Assembly: GCA_018241225.1 (NCBI GenBank)
Contig: JAFEEG010000023.1
Location: 1-64,000, forward strand
DNA length: 64,000 nucleotides
DNA from: Pseudomonadota bacterium
Lineage (GTDB): Bacteria; Pseudomonadota; Gammaproteobacteria; Burkholderiales; Burkholderiaceae_C
Direction of reading: 5' to 3'
Shown here: positions 26,300 through 34,714 of the stretch, piece after piece
Layout of the letters: each line of letters starts with the position of its first letter
Numbering within the stretch: position 1 is the stretch's first letter
Position numbers and translations under genes: made by a program
Notes under the pieces: generated by a model
Told to the model about the DNA's origin: nothing
The model's input: only the letters and a program-made list of their open reading frames with translations
Database searches by the model: none

Positions 26300-27133
26300 A
26301 TGAAGCTCGAGAACAAAGTGGCCATCGTCAGCGGCTCCGGCCGCGGCATCGGCCGTGAAATCGCACTGAAGCTGGCCGCCGACGGCGCCGCCGTCGTCGT
26401 CAACGACCTGGACCCGGCGCCGGCCGAGGCCGTGGTGGCCGAGATCAATGCAGCCGGTGGCCGCGCAGTGGCCTGCATCGGCAGCGTGACCGAAGCCGAC
26501 TTCGGCACCCGCTTCGTCGGCACCGCGCTGGAGAAGTTCGGCCGCCTCGACATCATCGTGAACAACGCCGGCTATACCTGGGACAACGTGATCCAGAAGA
26601 TGAGCGACGAGCAGTGGAACGCCATCCTGGACGTGCACGTGACCGCCCCCTTCCGCATCCTGCGCGCGGCGGCCGACTACTTCAAGGAATGCGCCAAGTC
26701 CGAGGCCGGCGCGGCACCGGGCGAAGAGAGCTTCCGCAAGGTGGTGAACATCTCTTCCGTCTCGGGCGTGGCCGGCAATGCTGGCCAGGCCAACTACTCG
26801 GCCGCCAAGGCTGCCATCAACGGCCTGACGAAGGCGCTGGCCAAGGAATGGGGCCGCTACAAGGTCAACGTCAACAGCGTGGCCTTCGGCCTGATCAAGA
26901 CCCGCCTGACCGAAGCCACGGCCGGTGAAGGCAACAGCGCCACCATCGACGTGGGCGGCAACCAGATCAAGGTGGGCGTGAACCCGCAGCTGATGAAGAA
27001 CATCGAGAGCGCCATTCCGCTGGGCCGTGGCGGCACGCCGGCCGAGGCGGCCGGTGCGGTGTACCTGCTGTGCATTCCCGAGTCGAACTACGTCACCGGC
27101 CAGGTGCTGATCTGCGGCGGCGGCCGTCCCTGA
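26300..27133 (+). CDS. short-chain dehydrogenase/reductase, probably 3-hydroxyacyl-CoA dehydrogenase
   Basis: Encodes 277 residues with a classical Rossmann fold: SGSGRGIG (residues 11-18) for NAD(P), the NNAG motif at 88-91, and the catalytic set Ser153 (NISSVSG), Tyr166 and Lys170 (YSAAK). VVNDLDP after beta-2 puts an Asp where NAD-dependent enzymes hold the ribose. An extra loop (about 132-145) and a longer C-terminal region make it bigger than FabG. Placed between hydratases and dehydrogenases, it likely oxidises the 3-hydroxyacyl-CoA before thiolysis. AAGAAGG lies 12 bases before the start. Confidence 0.88.
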   Translation: MKLENKVAIVSGSGRGIGREIALKLAADGAAVVVNDLDPAPAEAVVAEINAAGGRAVACIGSVTEADFGTRFVGTALEKFGRLDIIVNNAGYTWDNVIQKMSDEQWNAILDVHVTAPFRILRAAADYFKECAKSEAGAAPGEESFRKVVNISSVSGVAGNAGQANYSAAKAAINGLTKALAKEWGRYKVNVNSVAFGLIKTRLTEATAGEGNSATIDVGGNQIKVGVNPQLMKNIESAIPLGRGGTPAEAAGAVYLLCIPESNYVTGQVLICGGGRP

Positions 27134-27144
27134 GGTACTGAACG

Positions 27145-28293
27145 ATGAGCGCCGCAGCCTTTCCCTGGATCAGCGGAGACCTGGAGCTCTTCCAGGATTC
27201 GATCCGTCGCTTCGTCGAGCGCGAGCTCGTGCCCAACGAGGACCGCTGGTGGAAGCAGCAGCACGTGGAGCGCGAGATCTGGCAGAAGGCCGGCGCCATC
27301 GGCATGCTGCTGCCCAGCATTCCCGAGGAATACGGGGGCGGCGGCGGCACCTTCGCGCACGACGCCATCGTGACGCTGGAGCAGTCTCGCGCAGGCACCA
27401 CCAGCCTGGGCACCAACGTGCACAGCGGCATCGTGGCGCACTACATCCTGCGCTACGGCACGCACGAGCAGAAGATGCGCTGGCTGCCGCGCATGGCCAG
27501 CGGCGAGATGATCTCCGCCATCGCCATGTCGGAACCCGGCGCGGGCTCGGACCTGAAGAGCATCAAGGCGCGCGCACAGCGCGACGGCGAGCACTACGTC
27601 ATCAACGGCTCCAAGACCTTCATCACCAACGGCTACCTGGCCGACCTGATCCTGGTGGTGGTCAAGACCGACCCCGACAAGGGCGCCAAGGGTGTCTCGA
27701 TCGTGGTGGTGGAAACCGAGGGCCTGCAGGGTTTCCGGCGCGGCCGCATCCTGGAGAAGATCGGCCAGAAGGGCCAGGACACGGCCGAGCTGTTCTTCGA
27801 CAACGTGCGCGTGCCCTGTGCCAACCTGCTGGGCACCGAGGAGGGCAAGGGCTTCTACCAGCTCATGCAGCAGTTGCCGCAGGAGCGGATGATCATCGCC
27901 CTGGGCGCGCTGGCCGCCATGGAGCGCGCCATCGACCTGACGGTGGACTACGTGCGCGAACGCAAGGTGTTCGGCGCCCCGCTGCTGGAGATGCAGAACA
28001 CCCGCTTCAAGCTGGCCGAATGCAAGACCCACGCGACGGTGGCCCGCAGCTTCGTGAACGACTGCATGGCGCGCGTGCTGCGCGGCGAGCTCGACCCCGA
28101 GACCGCAGCCATGGCCAAGTGGTGGTGCACGCAGAAGAACACCGAGATCATCGACGAGTGCCTGCAGCTGCACGGCGGCTACGGCTACATGCTGGAGTAC
28201 CCGATTGCCCGCATGTACGTCAACGCCCGCGTCGGAAAGATTTACGGCGGCTCCAACGAGATCATGAAGGAGCTGGTGGCGCGCACCCTCTGA
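27145..28293 (+). CDS. acyl-CoA dehydrogenase (long-chain/isovaleryl type)
   Basis: Encodes 382 residues. FAD/substrate motifs are clear: AIAMSEPGAGSDLKSIKA, VINGSKTFITNGYLAD, RKVFGAPLLEMQNTRFKLAE, LQLHGGYGYMLEYPIARMY and YGGSNEIMKELVA. The C-terminal loop has Gly where short- and medium-chain enzymes place the catalytic Glu. The alternative Glu, in the helix AALGAL-AAMERAI, is present as in long-chain and isovaleryl-CoA dehydrogenases. It should make the 2,3-double bond of an acyl-CoA and pass electrons to EtfBA, encoded further down the same strand. Confidence 0.9.
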   Translation: MSAAAFPWISGDLELFQDSIRRFVERELVPNEDRWWKQQHVEREIWQKAGAIGMLLPSIPEEYGGGGGTFAHDAIVTLEQSRAGTTSLGTNVHSGIVAHYILRYGTHEQKMRWLPRMASGEMISAIAMSEPGAGSDLKSIKARAQRDGEHYVINGSKTFITNGYLADLILVVVKTDPDKGAKGVSIVVVETEGLQGFRRGRILEKIGQKGQDTAELFFDNVRVPCANLLGTEEGKGFYQLMQQLPQERMIIALGALAAMERAIDLTVDYVRERKVFGAPLLEMQNTRFKLAECKTHATVARSFVNDCMARVLRGELDPETAAMAKWWCTQKNTEIIDECLQLHGGYGYMLEYPIARMYVNARVGKIYGGSNEIMKELVARTL

Positions 28294-28317
28294 GCGCACA
28301 CGCCCCCCACACACGGC

Positions 28318-29130
28318 ATGACAAGCAGCATCCATACCGCCATCGCGGATGGCGTGGCCACGCTCACGCTCGCGCGGTCCCAACTCAAGAACGCCCTGAA
28401 TGCCCAGATGGGCGACGAGCTCGGCGAAGCGATTGCGGCCCTGCGCCGCAACCCCGAGGTGCGCGCCCTGGTGCTCACCGGCGCCGGTGGCGACTTCTGC
28501 TCGGGCGGCGACATCTCCAATATGCAGGGCTCGCGCGGCAGCGAAGCGGCGCAGGCCCGCATGGCCGAGCTGCATCGCGTGTACGACGCGCTGCTGGAGT
28601 TCGACAAGCCGGTGATCGCCGCGGTAGACGGCGTGGCCTTCGGCGCGGGCTTCAGCCTGGCGCTGGCGGCCGATTTCATCCTGGCTTCGCAGCGGGCTCG
28701 CTTTTGCCTGTCCTTTGCGCGCGTCGGGCTGCTGCCGGACCTGGGGGCGCTGCACATGCTGCCGCGGCTCATCGGGTTGCAGCGCACGCGAGAGCTGGCG
28801 CATTCGGCACGCGAGCTACCGGCGCAAGAGGCGCTGGCCCTGGGGTTGGTGCTCGAGGTGCTGCCGGCGACCGCACTGCACGAGCGCGCCCTGGCGCTGG
28901 CCACGGCCCTGGCCCAGGCCTCGCCTTTTGCATTCGCCAAGACCAAGCAATTGCTGGCCCGCACCTTCGAGACCGACCGGCGAACGCTGCTGGGCGCCGA
29001 ATCCAGCGCGCAGGCCATCGCCCTGGAGAGCGACTACACGAAAGACGCCGTCGGCCGCTTCATGCGCCGTGAGCCCGCGCGCTTCCAGTGGCCCGGCAGC
29101 GAACAGAACAAGAAATCGACAAACGCCTGA
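28318..29130 (+). CDS. enoyl-CoA hydratase/isomerase (crotonase family)
   Basis: Encodes 270 residues. The oxyanion-hole motif GAGGDFCSGGDISNM (near residue 58) and the second conserved block VGLLPDLGALHMLPRLIG (near 138) are clear. The GLxPDxGxxxxLPR form, with Asp in the second catalytic position, is closer to the PaaG/ECI isomerase type than to the double-Glu hydratases. It may therefore move a double bond or open a ring rather than hydrate. It lies 24 bases after the dehydrogenase gene. No strong Shine-Dalgarno is visible. Confidence 0.85.
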   Translation: MTSSIHTAIADGVATLTLARSQLKNALNAQMGDELGEAIAALRRNPEVRALVLTGAGGDFCSGGDISNMQGSRGSEAAQARMAELHRVYDALLEFDKPVIAAVDGVAFGAGFSLALAADFILASQRARFCLSFARVGLLPDLGALHMLPRLIGLQRTRELAHSARELPAQEALALGLVLEVLPATALHERALALATALAQASPFAFAKTKQLLARTFETDRRTLLGAESSAQAIALESDYTKDAVGRFMRREPARFQWPGSEQNKKSTNA

Positions 29131-29156
29131 TTCCCAACAAACGAGGAGACAAGACC

Positions 29157-30590
29157 ATGAGCGAGACATCATCGAAGCCGCAAGACCTGATTGCCAGCGA
29201 AACGGCACGCATTGCCGCGCTGGTCGACGCCCAGCGCGCTGCGCTGCGCAGCCAGGGAACGGCCAGCGCCGCGCAGCGCACCGATCGCATCGACCGCGCC
29301 ATCGGGCTGCTGGTGGACCACGAGCGCGAGATCTGCGAGGCAGTGCGGGCCGATTTCGGCACGCGTAGCGCCGATTTCTCGCGTGTGACGGAAGTACTCT
29401 CGCCGCTGCTGGCCCTCAAGCATGCCCGCGCCCACCTGGCCGAGTGGATGAAACCCGAACCCCGCCAGGCACAGCGCGGCGAGGCCTGGGTGCAGTTCCA
29501 GCCGCGTGGCGTGGTGGGCATCATCAGTCCGTGGAACTTTCCGGTGAACCTGGCCTTCCTGCCGCTGGCCGGCGCGCTCGCCGCGGGCAACCGGGTACTC
29601 ATCAAGCCTTCGGAGCTCACACCTGAAACCTCGGCACTGCTGGCACGCATGGTGGCCAGCGCCTTCGACCCGGCGGAGATCGCCGTCGTCACCGGCGGTG
29701 CCGAGACCGGCGTGGCCTTCAGCCAGCAGCGCTTCGACCACTTGCTGTTCACCGGCGCTACCTCGGTGGGCCGCGAGGTGATGCGCGCCGCCGCCCAGAA
29801 CCTGGTCCCGGTGACCCTGGAGCTGGGCGGCAAGTCGCCCACGATCGTGTCACGCTCGGCTGACCTCGATGCGGCGGTGCGCAAGATCATGGCGGGCAAG
29901 CTGCACAACGCAGGCCAGGTCTGCCTGGCGCCGGACTATGTTTTCGTGCCCGAGGAACAGCTCGAAGCCTTCGTCGACGCCGCGCAGAAAGCGGTTGCCG
30001 CGCAGTTTCCCAGCCTGGGCGACAACCCCGACTACACCGCCATCATCACCCCTCGGCACCGGGCGCGCCTGGCGATGTACCTGGACGATGCGCGCGAGCG
30101 CGGCATCCGCGTGGTCTGGCTCGGAGCCGCAGACCCACAGCGGGCCGCCGATTCGCGCCAGATGCAACCCGCCCTGATCATCGACCCGGGCGACGACGCC
30201 AAGGTCATGCAGGACGAGATCTTCGGCCCGCTGCTGCCGGTCAAGCCCTACCGCGGCATGGACGAGGTGCTCGACCACATCGAGGCCCACCCGCGCCCGC
30301 TGGGCCTGTACTACTTCGGCAGCGACTCGGCCGAGGAGGCCGCGGTGCTCGAGCGTTCCTGCTCGGGCGGCGTCACGCTGGGCGACGTCATCAAGCATGT
30401 GGGCGTGGAAGACCTGCCCTTCGGCGGCGTGGGCCCCAGCGGCATGGGCGCCTACCACGGGCGCGATGGCTTCCTGGCCTTCAGCCATGCCCGTGCGGTG
30501 TACCGCCCCGCGGCGCAAGACCTGGACATGCTGCGCGTGCCGCACCCCGAGCCGATCCGCCAGGCGCTGGGGGCGCTCATCACGCGCTGA
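29157..30590 (+). CDS. NAD(P)-dependent aldehyde dehydrogenase, coniferyl aldehyde dehydrogenase-like
   Basis: Encodes 477 residues; ATG 29157 follows GAGGAGAC at the usual distance. It has the aldehyde dehydrogenase core: GIISPWNFPVNLAFLPLAGALAAGN, FTGATSVGREVM, LELGGKSPTIV (general-base Glu) and NAGQVCLAPDYV with the nucleophilic Cys. The LAPDY context and short length match the CalB-like/class 3 group that oxidises aromatic or medium-chain aldehydes. In this island it could turn an alcohol-derived aldehyde into the acid that the ligase activates, or handle an aldehyde from retro-aldol cleavage. Confidence 0.87.
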   Translation: MSETSSKPQDLIASETARIAALVDAQRAALRSQGTASAAQRTDRIDRAIGLLVDHEREICEAVRADFGTRSADFSRVTEVLSPLLALKHARAHLAEWMKPEPRQAQRGEAWVQFQPRGVVGIISPWNFPVNLAFLPLAGALAAGNRVLIKPSELTPETSALLARMVASAFDPAEIAVVTGGAETGVAFSQQRFDHLLFTGATSVGREVMRAAAQNLVPVTLELGGKSPTIVSRSADLDAAVRKIMAGKLHNAGQVCLAPDYVFVPEEQLEAFVDAAQKAVAAQFPSLGDNPDYTAIITPRHRARLAMYLDDARERGIRVVWLGAADPQRAADSRQMQPALIIDPGDDAKVMQDEIFGPLLPVKPYRGMDEVLDHIEAHPRPLGLYYFGSDSAEEAAVLERSCSGGVTLGDVIKHVGVEDLPFGGVGPSGMGAYHGRDGFLAFSHARAVYRPAAQDLDMLRVPHPEPIRQALGALITR

Positions 30591-30628
30591 CCGCGCGTTC
30601 TACATACGACCCAAGCAATTCGACAAAC

Positions 30629-31825
<1,197 letters not shown>

Positions 31826-31841
31826 GGGCGCACACACCATC

Positions 31842-32972
31842 ATGGACTTCAACTACAGCGAAGAGCAGCGGATGCTGGCCGACAGCCTGCGCCGCTTCAT
31901 CGACAACGAATACAGCTTCGAACGCCGCCGCAAGGCATCGCGCAGCGGCAACGGTCGCGACCTGCAGGCCTGGCTCACGCTGGCCGGCATGGGCGTCACG
32001 GGGCTGCTGGTGCCCCAGGACTTTGGCGGATTCGGCGAAGGTGCCGCCAGCCTGCTGGCGGTGCAGCGCGAGCTGGGCCGAGGGCTCGTGTGCGAGCCGG
32101 TCACGCCCAGCGCGGTGATGACCACGGCCGTGGTGCGCGCCGCCGGCAACGCGGCCCAGCAGGCACGGTGGCTGCAGGCCCTGGCGAGTGGCGAGTGCAT
32201 CGGCACGCTGGCCTATCTCGAATCGCATGGCCGCTTCGACCCGGCTGCCATTCGCACCCGTGCCGTGCACGACGGCAGCGGCTATGTGCTGGACGGGCGC
32301 AAGTGTCTGGTCTGGCATGGCGAGGCGGCGCATTTCCTGATTGTCAGCGCGCGGCTGGAGGGCACGCTCGGCCAGAGCCTGTTCGTGGTGCCCACTGCGG
32401 ACACTGCCGGGCTGAGCATGGTCGCCTATCCCACCATGGATGGCCATCGCGCGGCGGACGTGCTGCTCAGCGGCGTACGGCTGGGGCCGGATGCGCTGCT
32501 GGGCCAGCCGGGCGAAGGCCTGGACGCCCTGCAGTCGGGCCTGGACTGGGGCACGCTGGCCCTGTGCGCGGAAGCGGCGGGCGCCATGGAAAAGCTCATC
32601 GAGATCACCGCCGACTACCTGCGCACCCGCCAGCAGTTCGGCGTGCCGCTGGGCAGCTTCCAGGCGCTGCAGCACCGCATGGCCGACATGCTGGTGCAAA
32701 AGGAACTGGCGCTTTCCATGGCCTACGTGGCCGTGCAGGCCATGGACGAAAACAACCCGGCGCAACGCCAGCGCATGCTGGCCGCGGCCAAGCACACCGT
32801 GGCCAAGGCCGGGCGCTACGTCGGCCAGCAGGCGGTGCAGTTGCACGGCGGCATGGGCATGACCGACGAGCTGGTCGTGGGCGACTACTTCAAGCGGCTG
32901 ACCATGATCGACCCGCTGCTGGGCGACAGCGACTGGCAGCTCGAACGCTTCTCGGCAGTGGCCGAGCTTTGA
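31842..32972 (+). CDS. acyl-CoA dehydrogenase, divergent probable beta subunit
   Basis: Encodes 376 residues from ATG 31842. The N-terminal helical domain (NYSEEQRMLADSLRRFIDN), the beta-domain (VLDGRKCLVWHGEAAHFLIV) and the C-terminal domain (RQQFGVPLGSFQALQHRMADM, LHGGMGMTDELVVGDYFKR) are all present. The usual YEG/YGG loop that carries FAD contacts near the end is missing; it ends with GDSDWQLERFSAV instead. This fits the non-catalytic or half-site beta subunits of heteromeric acyl-CoA dehydrogenases. The gene is closely spaced after the alpha-type gene and 25 bases before etfB. Confidence 0.85.
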   Translation: MDFNYSEEQRMLADSLRRFIDNEYSFERRRKASRSGNGRDLQAWLTLAGMGVTGLLVPQDFGGFGEGAASLLAVQRELGRGLVCEPVTPSAVMTTAVVRAAGNAAQQARWLQALASGECIGTLAYLESHGRFDPAAIRTRAVHDGSGYVLDGRKCLVWHGEAAHFLIVSARLEGTLGQSLFVVPTADTAGLSMVAYPTMDGHRAADVLLSGVRLGPDALLGQPGEGLDALQSGLDWGTLALCAEAAGAMEKLIEITADYLRTRQQFGVPLGSFQALQHRMADMLVQKELALSMAYVAVQAMDENNPAQRQRMLAAAKHTVAKAGRYVGQQAVQLHGGMGMTDELVVGDYFKRLTMIDPLLGDSDWQLERFSAVAEL

Positions 32973-32997
32973 TGCAGGGATACGGAAGAAGGACGCA

Positions 32998-33747
32998 ATG
33001 AAGGTACTGGTAGCAGTCAAGCGCGTGGTGGACGCGAACGTGAAGGTGCAGGTCAAGGGCGACGGCACGGGCGTCGATATCGCCAACGTCAAGATGAGCA
33101 TGAACCCCTTCGACGAGATCGCGGTCGAAGAGGCGGTGCGCCTGAAGGAAAAGGGCGTGGTCACCGAGATCATTGCCGTCTCCTGCGGCGAAGCCAAGTG
33201 CCAGGAAACCCTGCGCACGGCCATGGCCATCGGTGCCGACCGCGGCATCCTGGTGGAAACCAACGAAGAGCTGCAGCCCCTGGCCGTGGCCAAGCTCCTG
33301 AAGGCCCTGGTGGACAAGGAGCAGCCTTCGCTGGTGATCCTGGGCAAGCAGGCCATCGACGACGACAACAACCAGACCGGCCAGATGCTGGCTGCGCTGA
33401 CCGACCTGCCGCAAGCCACCTTCGCCTCCAAGGTGGAAGTGGCCGACGACAAGGCCACGGTCACCCGTGAAGTCGACGGCGGCCTGGAAACCATCGCCCT
33501 GAACCTGCCCGCGGTCATCACCACCGACCTGCGCCTGAACGAGCCGCGCTACGTGACGCTGCCCAACATCATGAAGGCCAAGAAGAAGCAGCTGGACACG
33601 GTGTCACCGGCCGACCTGGGTGTCGATGTGACCCCGCGCCTGAAGACCCTCAAGGTGAGCGAGCCTCCCAAGCGCGGCGCCGGCATCAAGGTGCCCGACG
33701 TGGCCACGCTGGTCGAGAAACTCAAGAACGAAGCGAAGGTGATCTGA
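32998..33747 (+). CDS. etfB: electron transfer flavoprotein beta subunit
   Basis: Encodes 249 residues. It begins MKVLVAVKRVVDANVKVQV and has the EtfB signature near residues 120-165 (ILGKQAIDDDNNQTGQMLA) and the C-terminal arm region with KKKQLDTVSPADLGV. With EtfA it forms the FAD/AMP-binding heterodimer that takes electrons from the acyl-CoA dehydrogenases and gives them to ETF:quinone oxidoreductase, which is not in this window. It is two bases upstream of etfA, in the order usual for the operon. Confidence 0.95.
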   Translation: MKVLVAVKRVVDANVKVQVKGDGTGVDIANVKMSMNPFDEIAVEEAVRLKEKGVVTEIIAVSCGEAKCQETLRTAMAIGADRGILVETNEELQPLAVAKLLKALVDKEQPSLVILGKQAIDDDNNQTGQMLAALTDLPQATFASKVEVADDKATVTREVDGGLETIALNLPAVITTDLRLNEPRYVTLPNIMKAKKKQLDTVSPADLGVDVTPRLKTLKVSEPPKRGAGIKVPDVATLVEKLKNEAKVI

Positions 33748-33749
33748 AG

Positions 33750-34679
33750 ATGGCTGCTCTTGTCATTGCCGAACACGATGGCGTGCTGCTCAAGGCGGCC
33801 ACGCTCAATACCGTCACGGCCGCTGCAGCTTGCGGTGAAGTTCATGTGTTGGTTGTGGGCTTCAACGTTGAAGCGGCCGCAAAGGCCGCCTCGCAGGTGG
33901 CCGGCGTGGCCAAGGTCATGCTGGCCGATGGTGCAGCGCTGGCGGACCAACTGGCCGAGAACGTGGCAGCGCAGGTGCTGGCCATTTCAAGCAACTACAG
34001 CCACATCCTGTTTCCCGCCACCGCCAACGGCAAGAACGTCGCCCCGCGCGTGGCAGCCAAGCTGGACGTGGCGCAGATCAGCGACATCACCAAGGTGATC
34101 TCCCCCGACACCTTCGAGCGCCCGATCTACGCGGGCAACGCGATCGCCACGGTGCAAAGCGCCGATGCGACCAAGGTGATCACGGTGCGTACCACGGGCT
34201 TTGACGCCGCCGCTTCGGCCGGCGGCAGCGCCACCGTCGAAAACGCCGCTGGCGTGGCCGACAGCGGCAAGAGCAGCTTCGTGAGCCGCGAAGTGACCAA
34301 GAGCGCACGCCCCGAACTCACGGCCGCCAAGATCATCGTCTCCGGTGGCCGGGCCCTGGACAGCGCCGAGAAGTTCCAGGAAGTGATGGCGCCTCTGGCC
34401 GACAAGCTCAACGCGGGCCTGGGTGCCAGCCGCGCGGCAGTCGATGCGGGCTACGCCCCCAACGACCTGCAGGTAGGCCAGACGGGCAAGATCGTTGCGC
34501 CGCAGCTCTACATTGCAGCGGGCATCTCGGGCGCCATCCAGCACCTGGCGGGCATGAAGGATTCGAAGGTGATCGTGGCGATCAACAAGGACCCCGAGGC
34601 GCCCATCTTCAGCGTGGCCGACTACGGCCTGGAAGCGGACCTGTTCACGGCCGTGCCGGAACTGGTGAATGCGACCTGA
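33750..34679 (+). CDS. etfA: electron transfer flavoprotein alpha subunit
   Basis: Encodes 309 residues. The C-terminal FAD domain is diagnostic: SGGRALDSAEKFQ, GASRAAVDAGYAPNDLQVGQTGK, LYIAAGISGAIQHLAGMKDSK and INKDPEAPIFSVADYGL. The N-terminal half is the alpha/beta domain that pairs with EtfB. It closes the catabolic operon; its stop lies 35 bases from the stop of the convergent MalT-like gene, and no terminator hairpin is evident in that gap. Confidence 0.95.
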   Translation: MAALVIAEHDGVLLKAATLNTVTAAAACGEVHVLVVGFNVEAAAKAASQVAGVAKVMLADGAALADQLAENVAAQVLAISSNYSHILFPATANGKNVAPRVAAKLDVAQISDITKVISPDTFERPIYAGNAIATVQSADATKVITVRTTGFDAAASAGGSATVENAAGVADSGKSSFVSREVTKSARPELTAAKIIVSGGRALDSAEKFQEVMAPLADKLNAGLGASRAAVDAGYAPNDLQVGQTGKIVAPQLYIAAGISGAIQHLAGMKDSKVIVAINKDPEAPIFSVADYGLEADLFTAVPELVNAT

Positions 34680-34714
34680 TCCCGTTGCGGGGGCGAAGAC
34701 CTGCGGCCCTTGCC

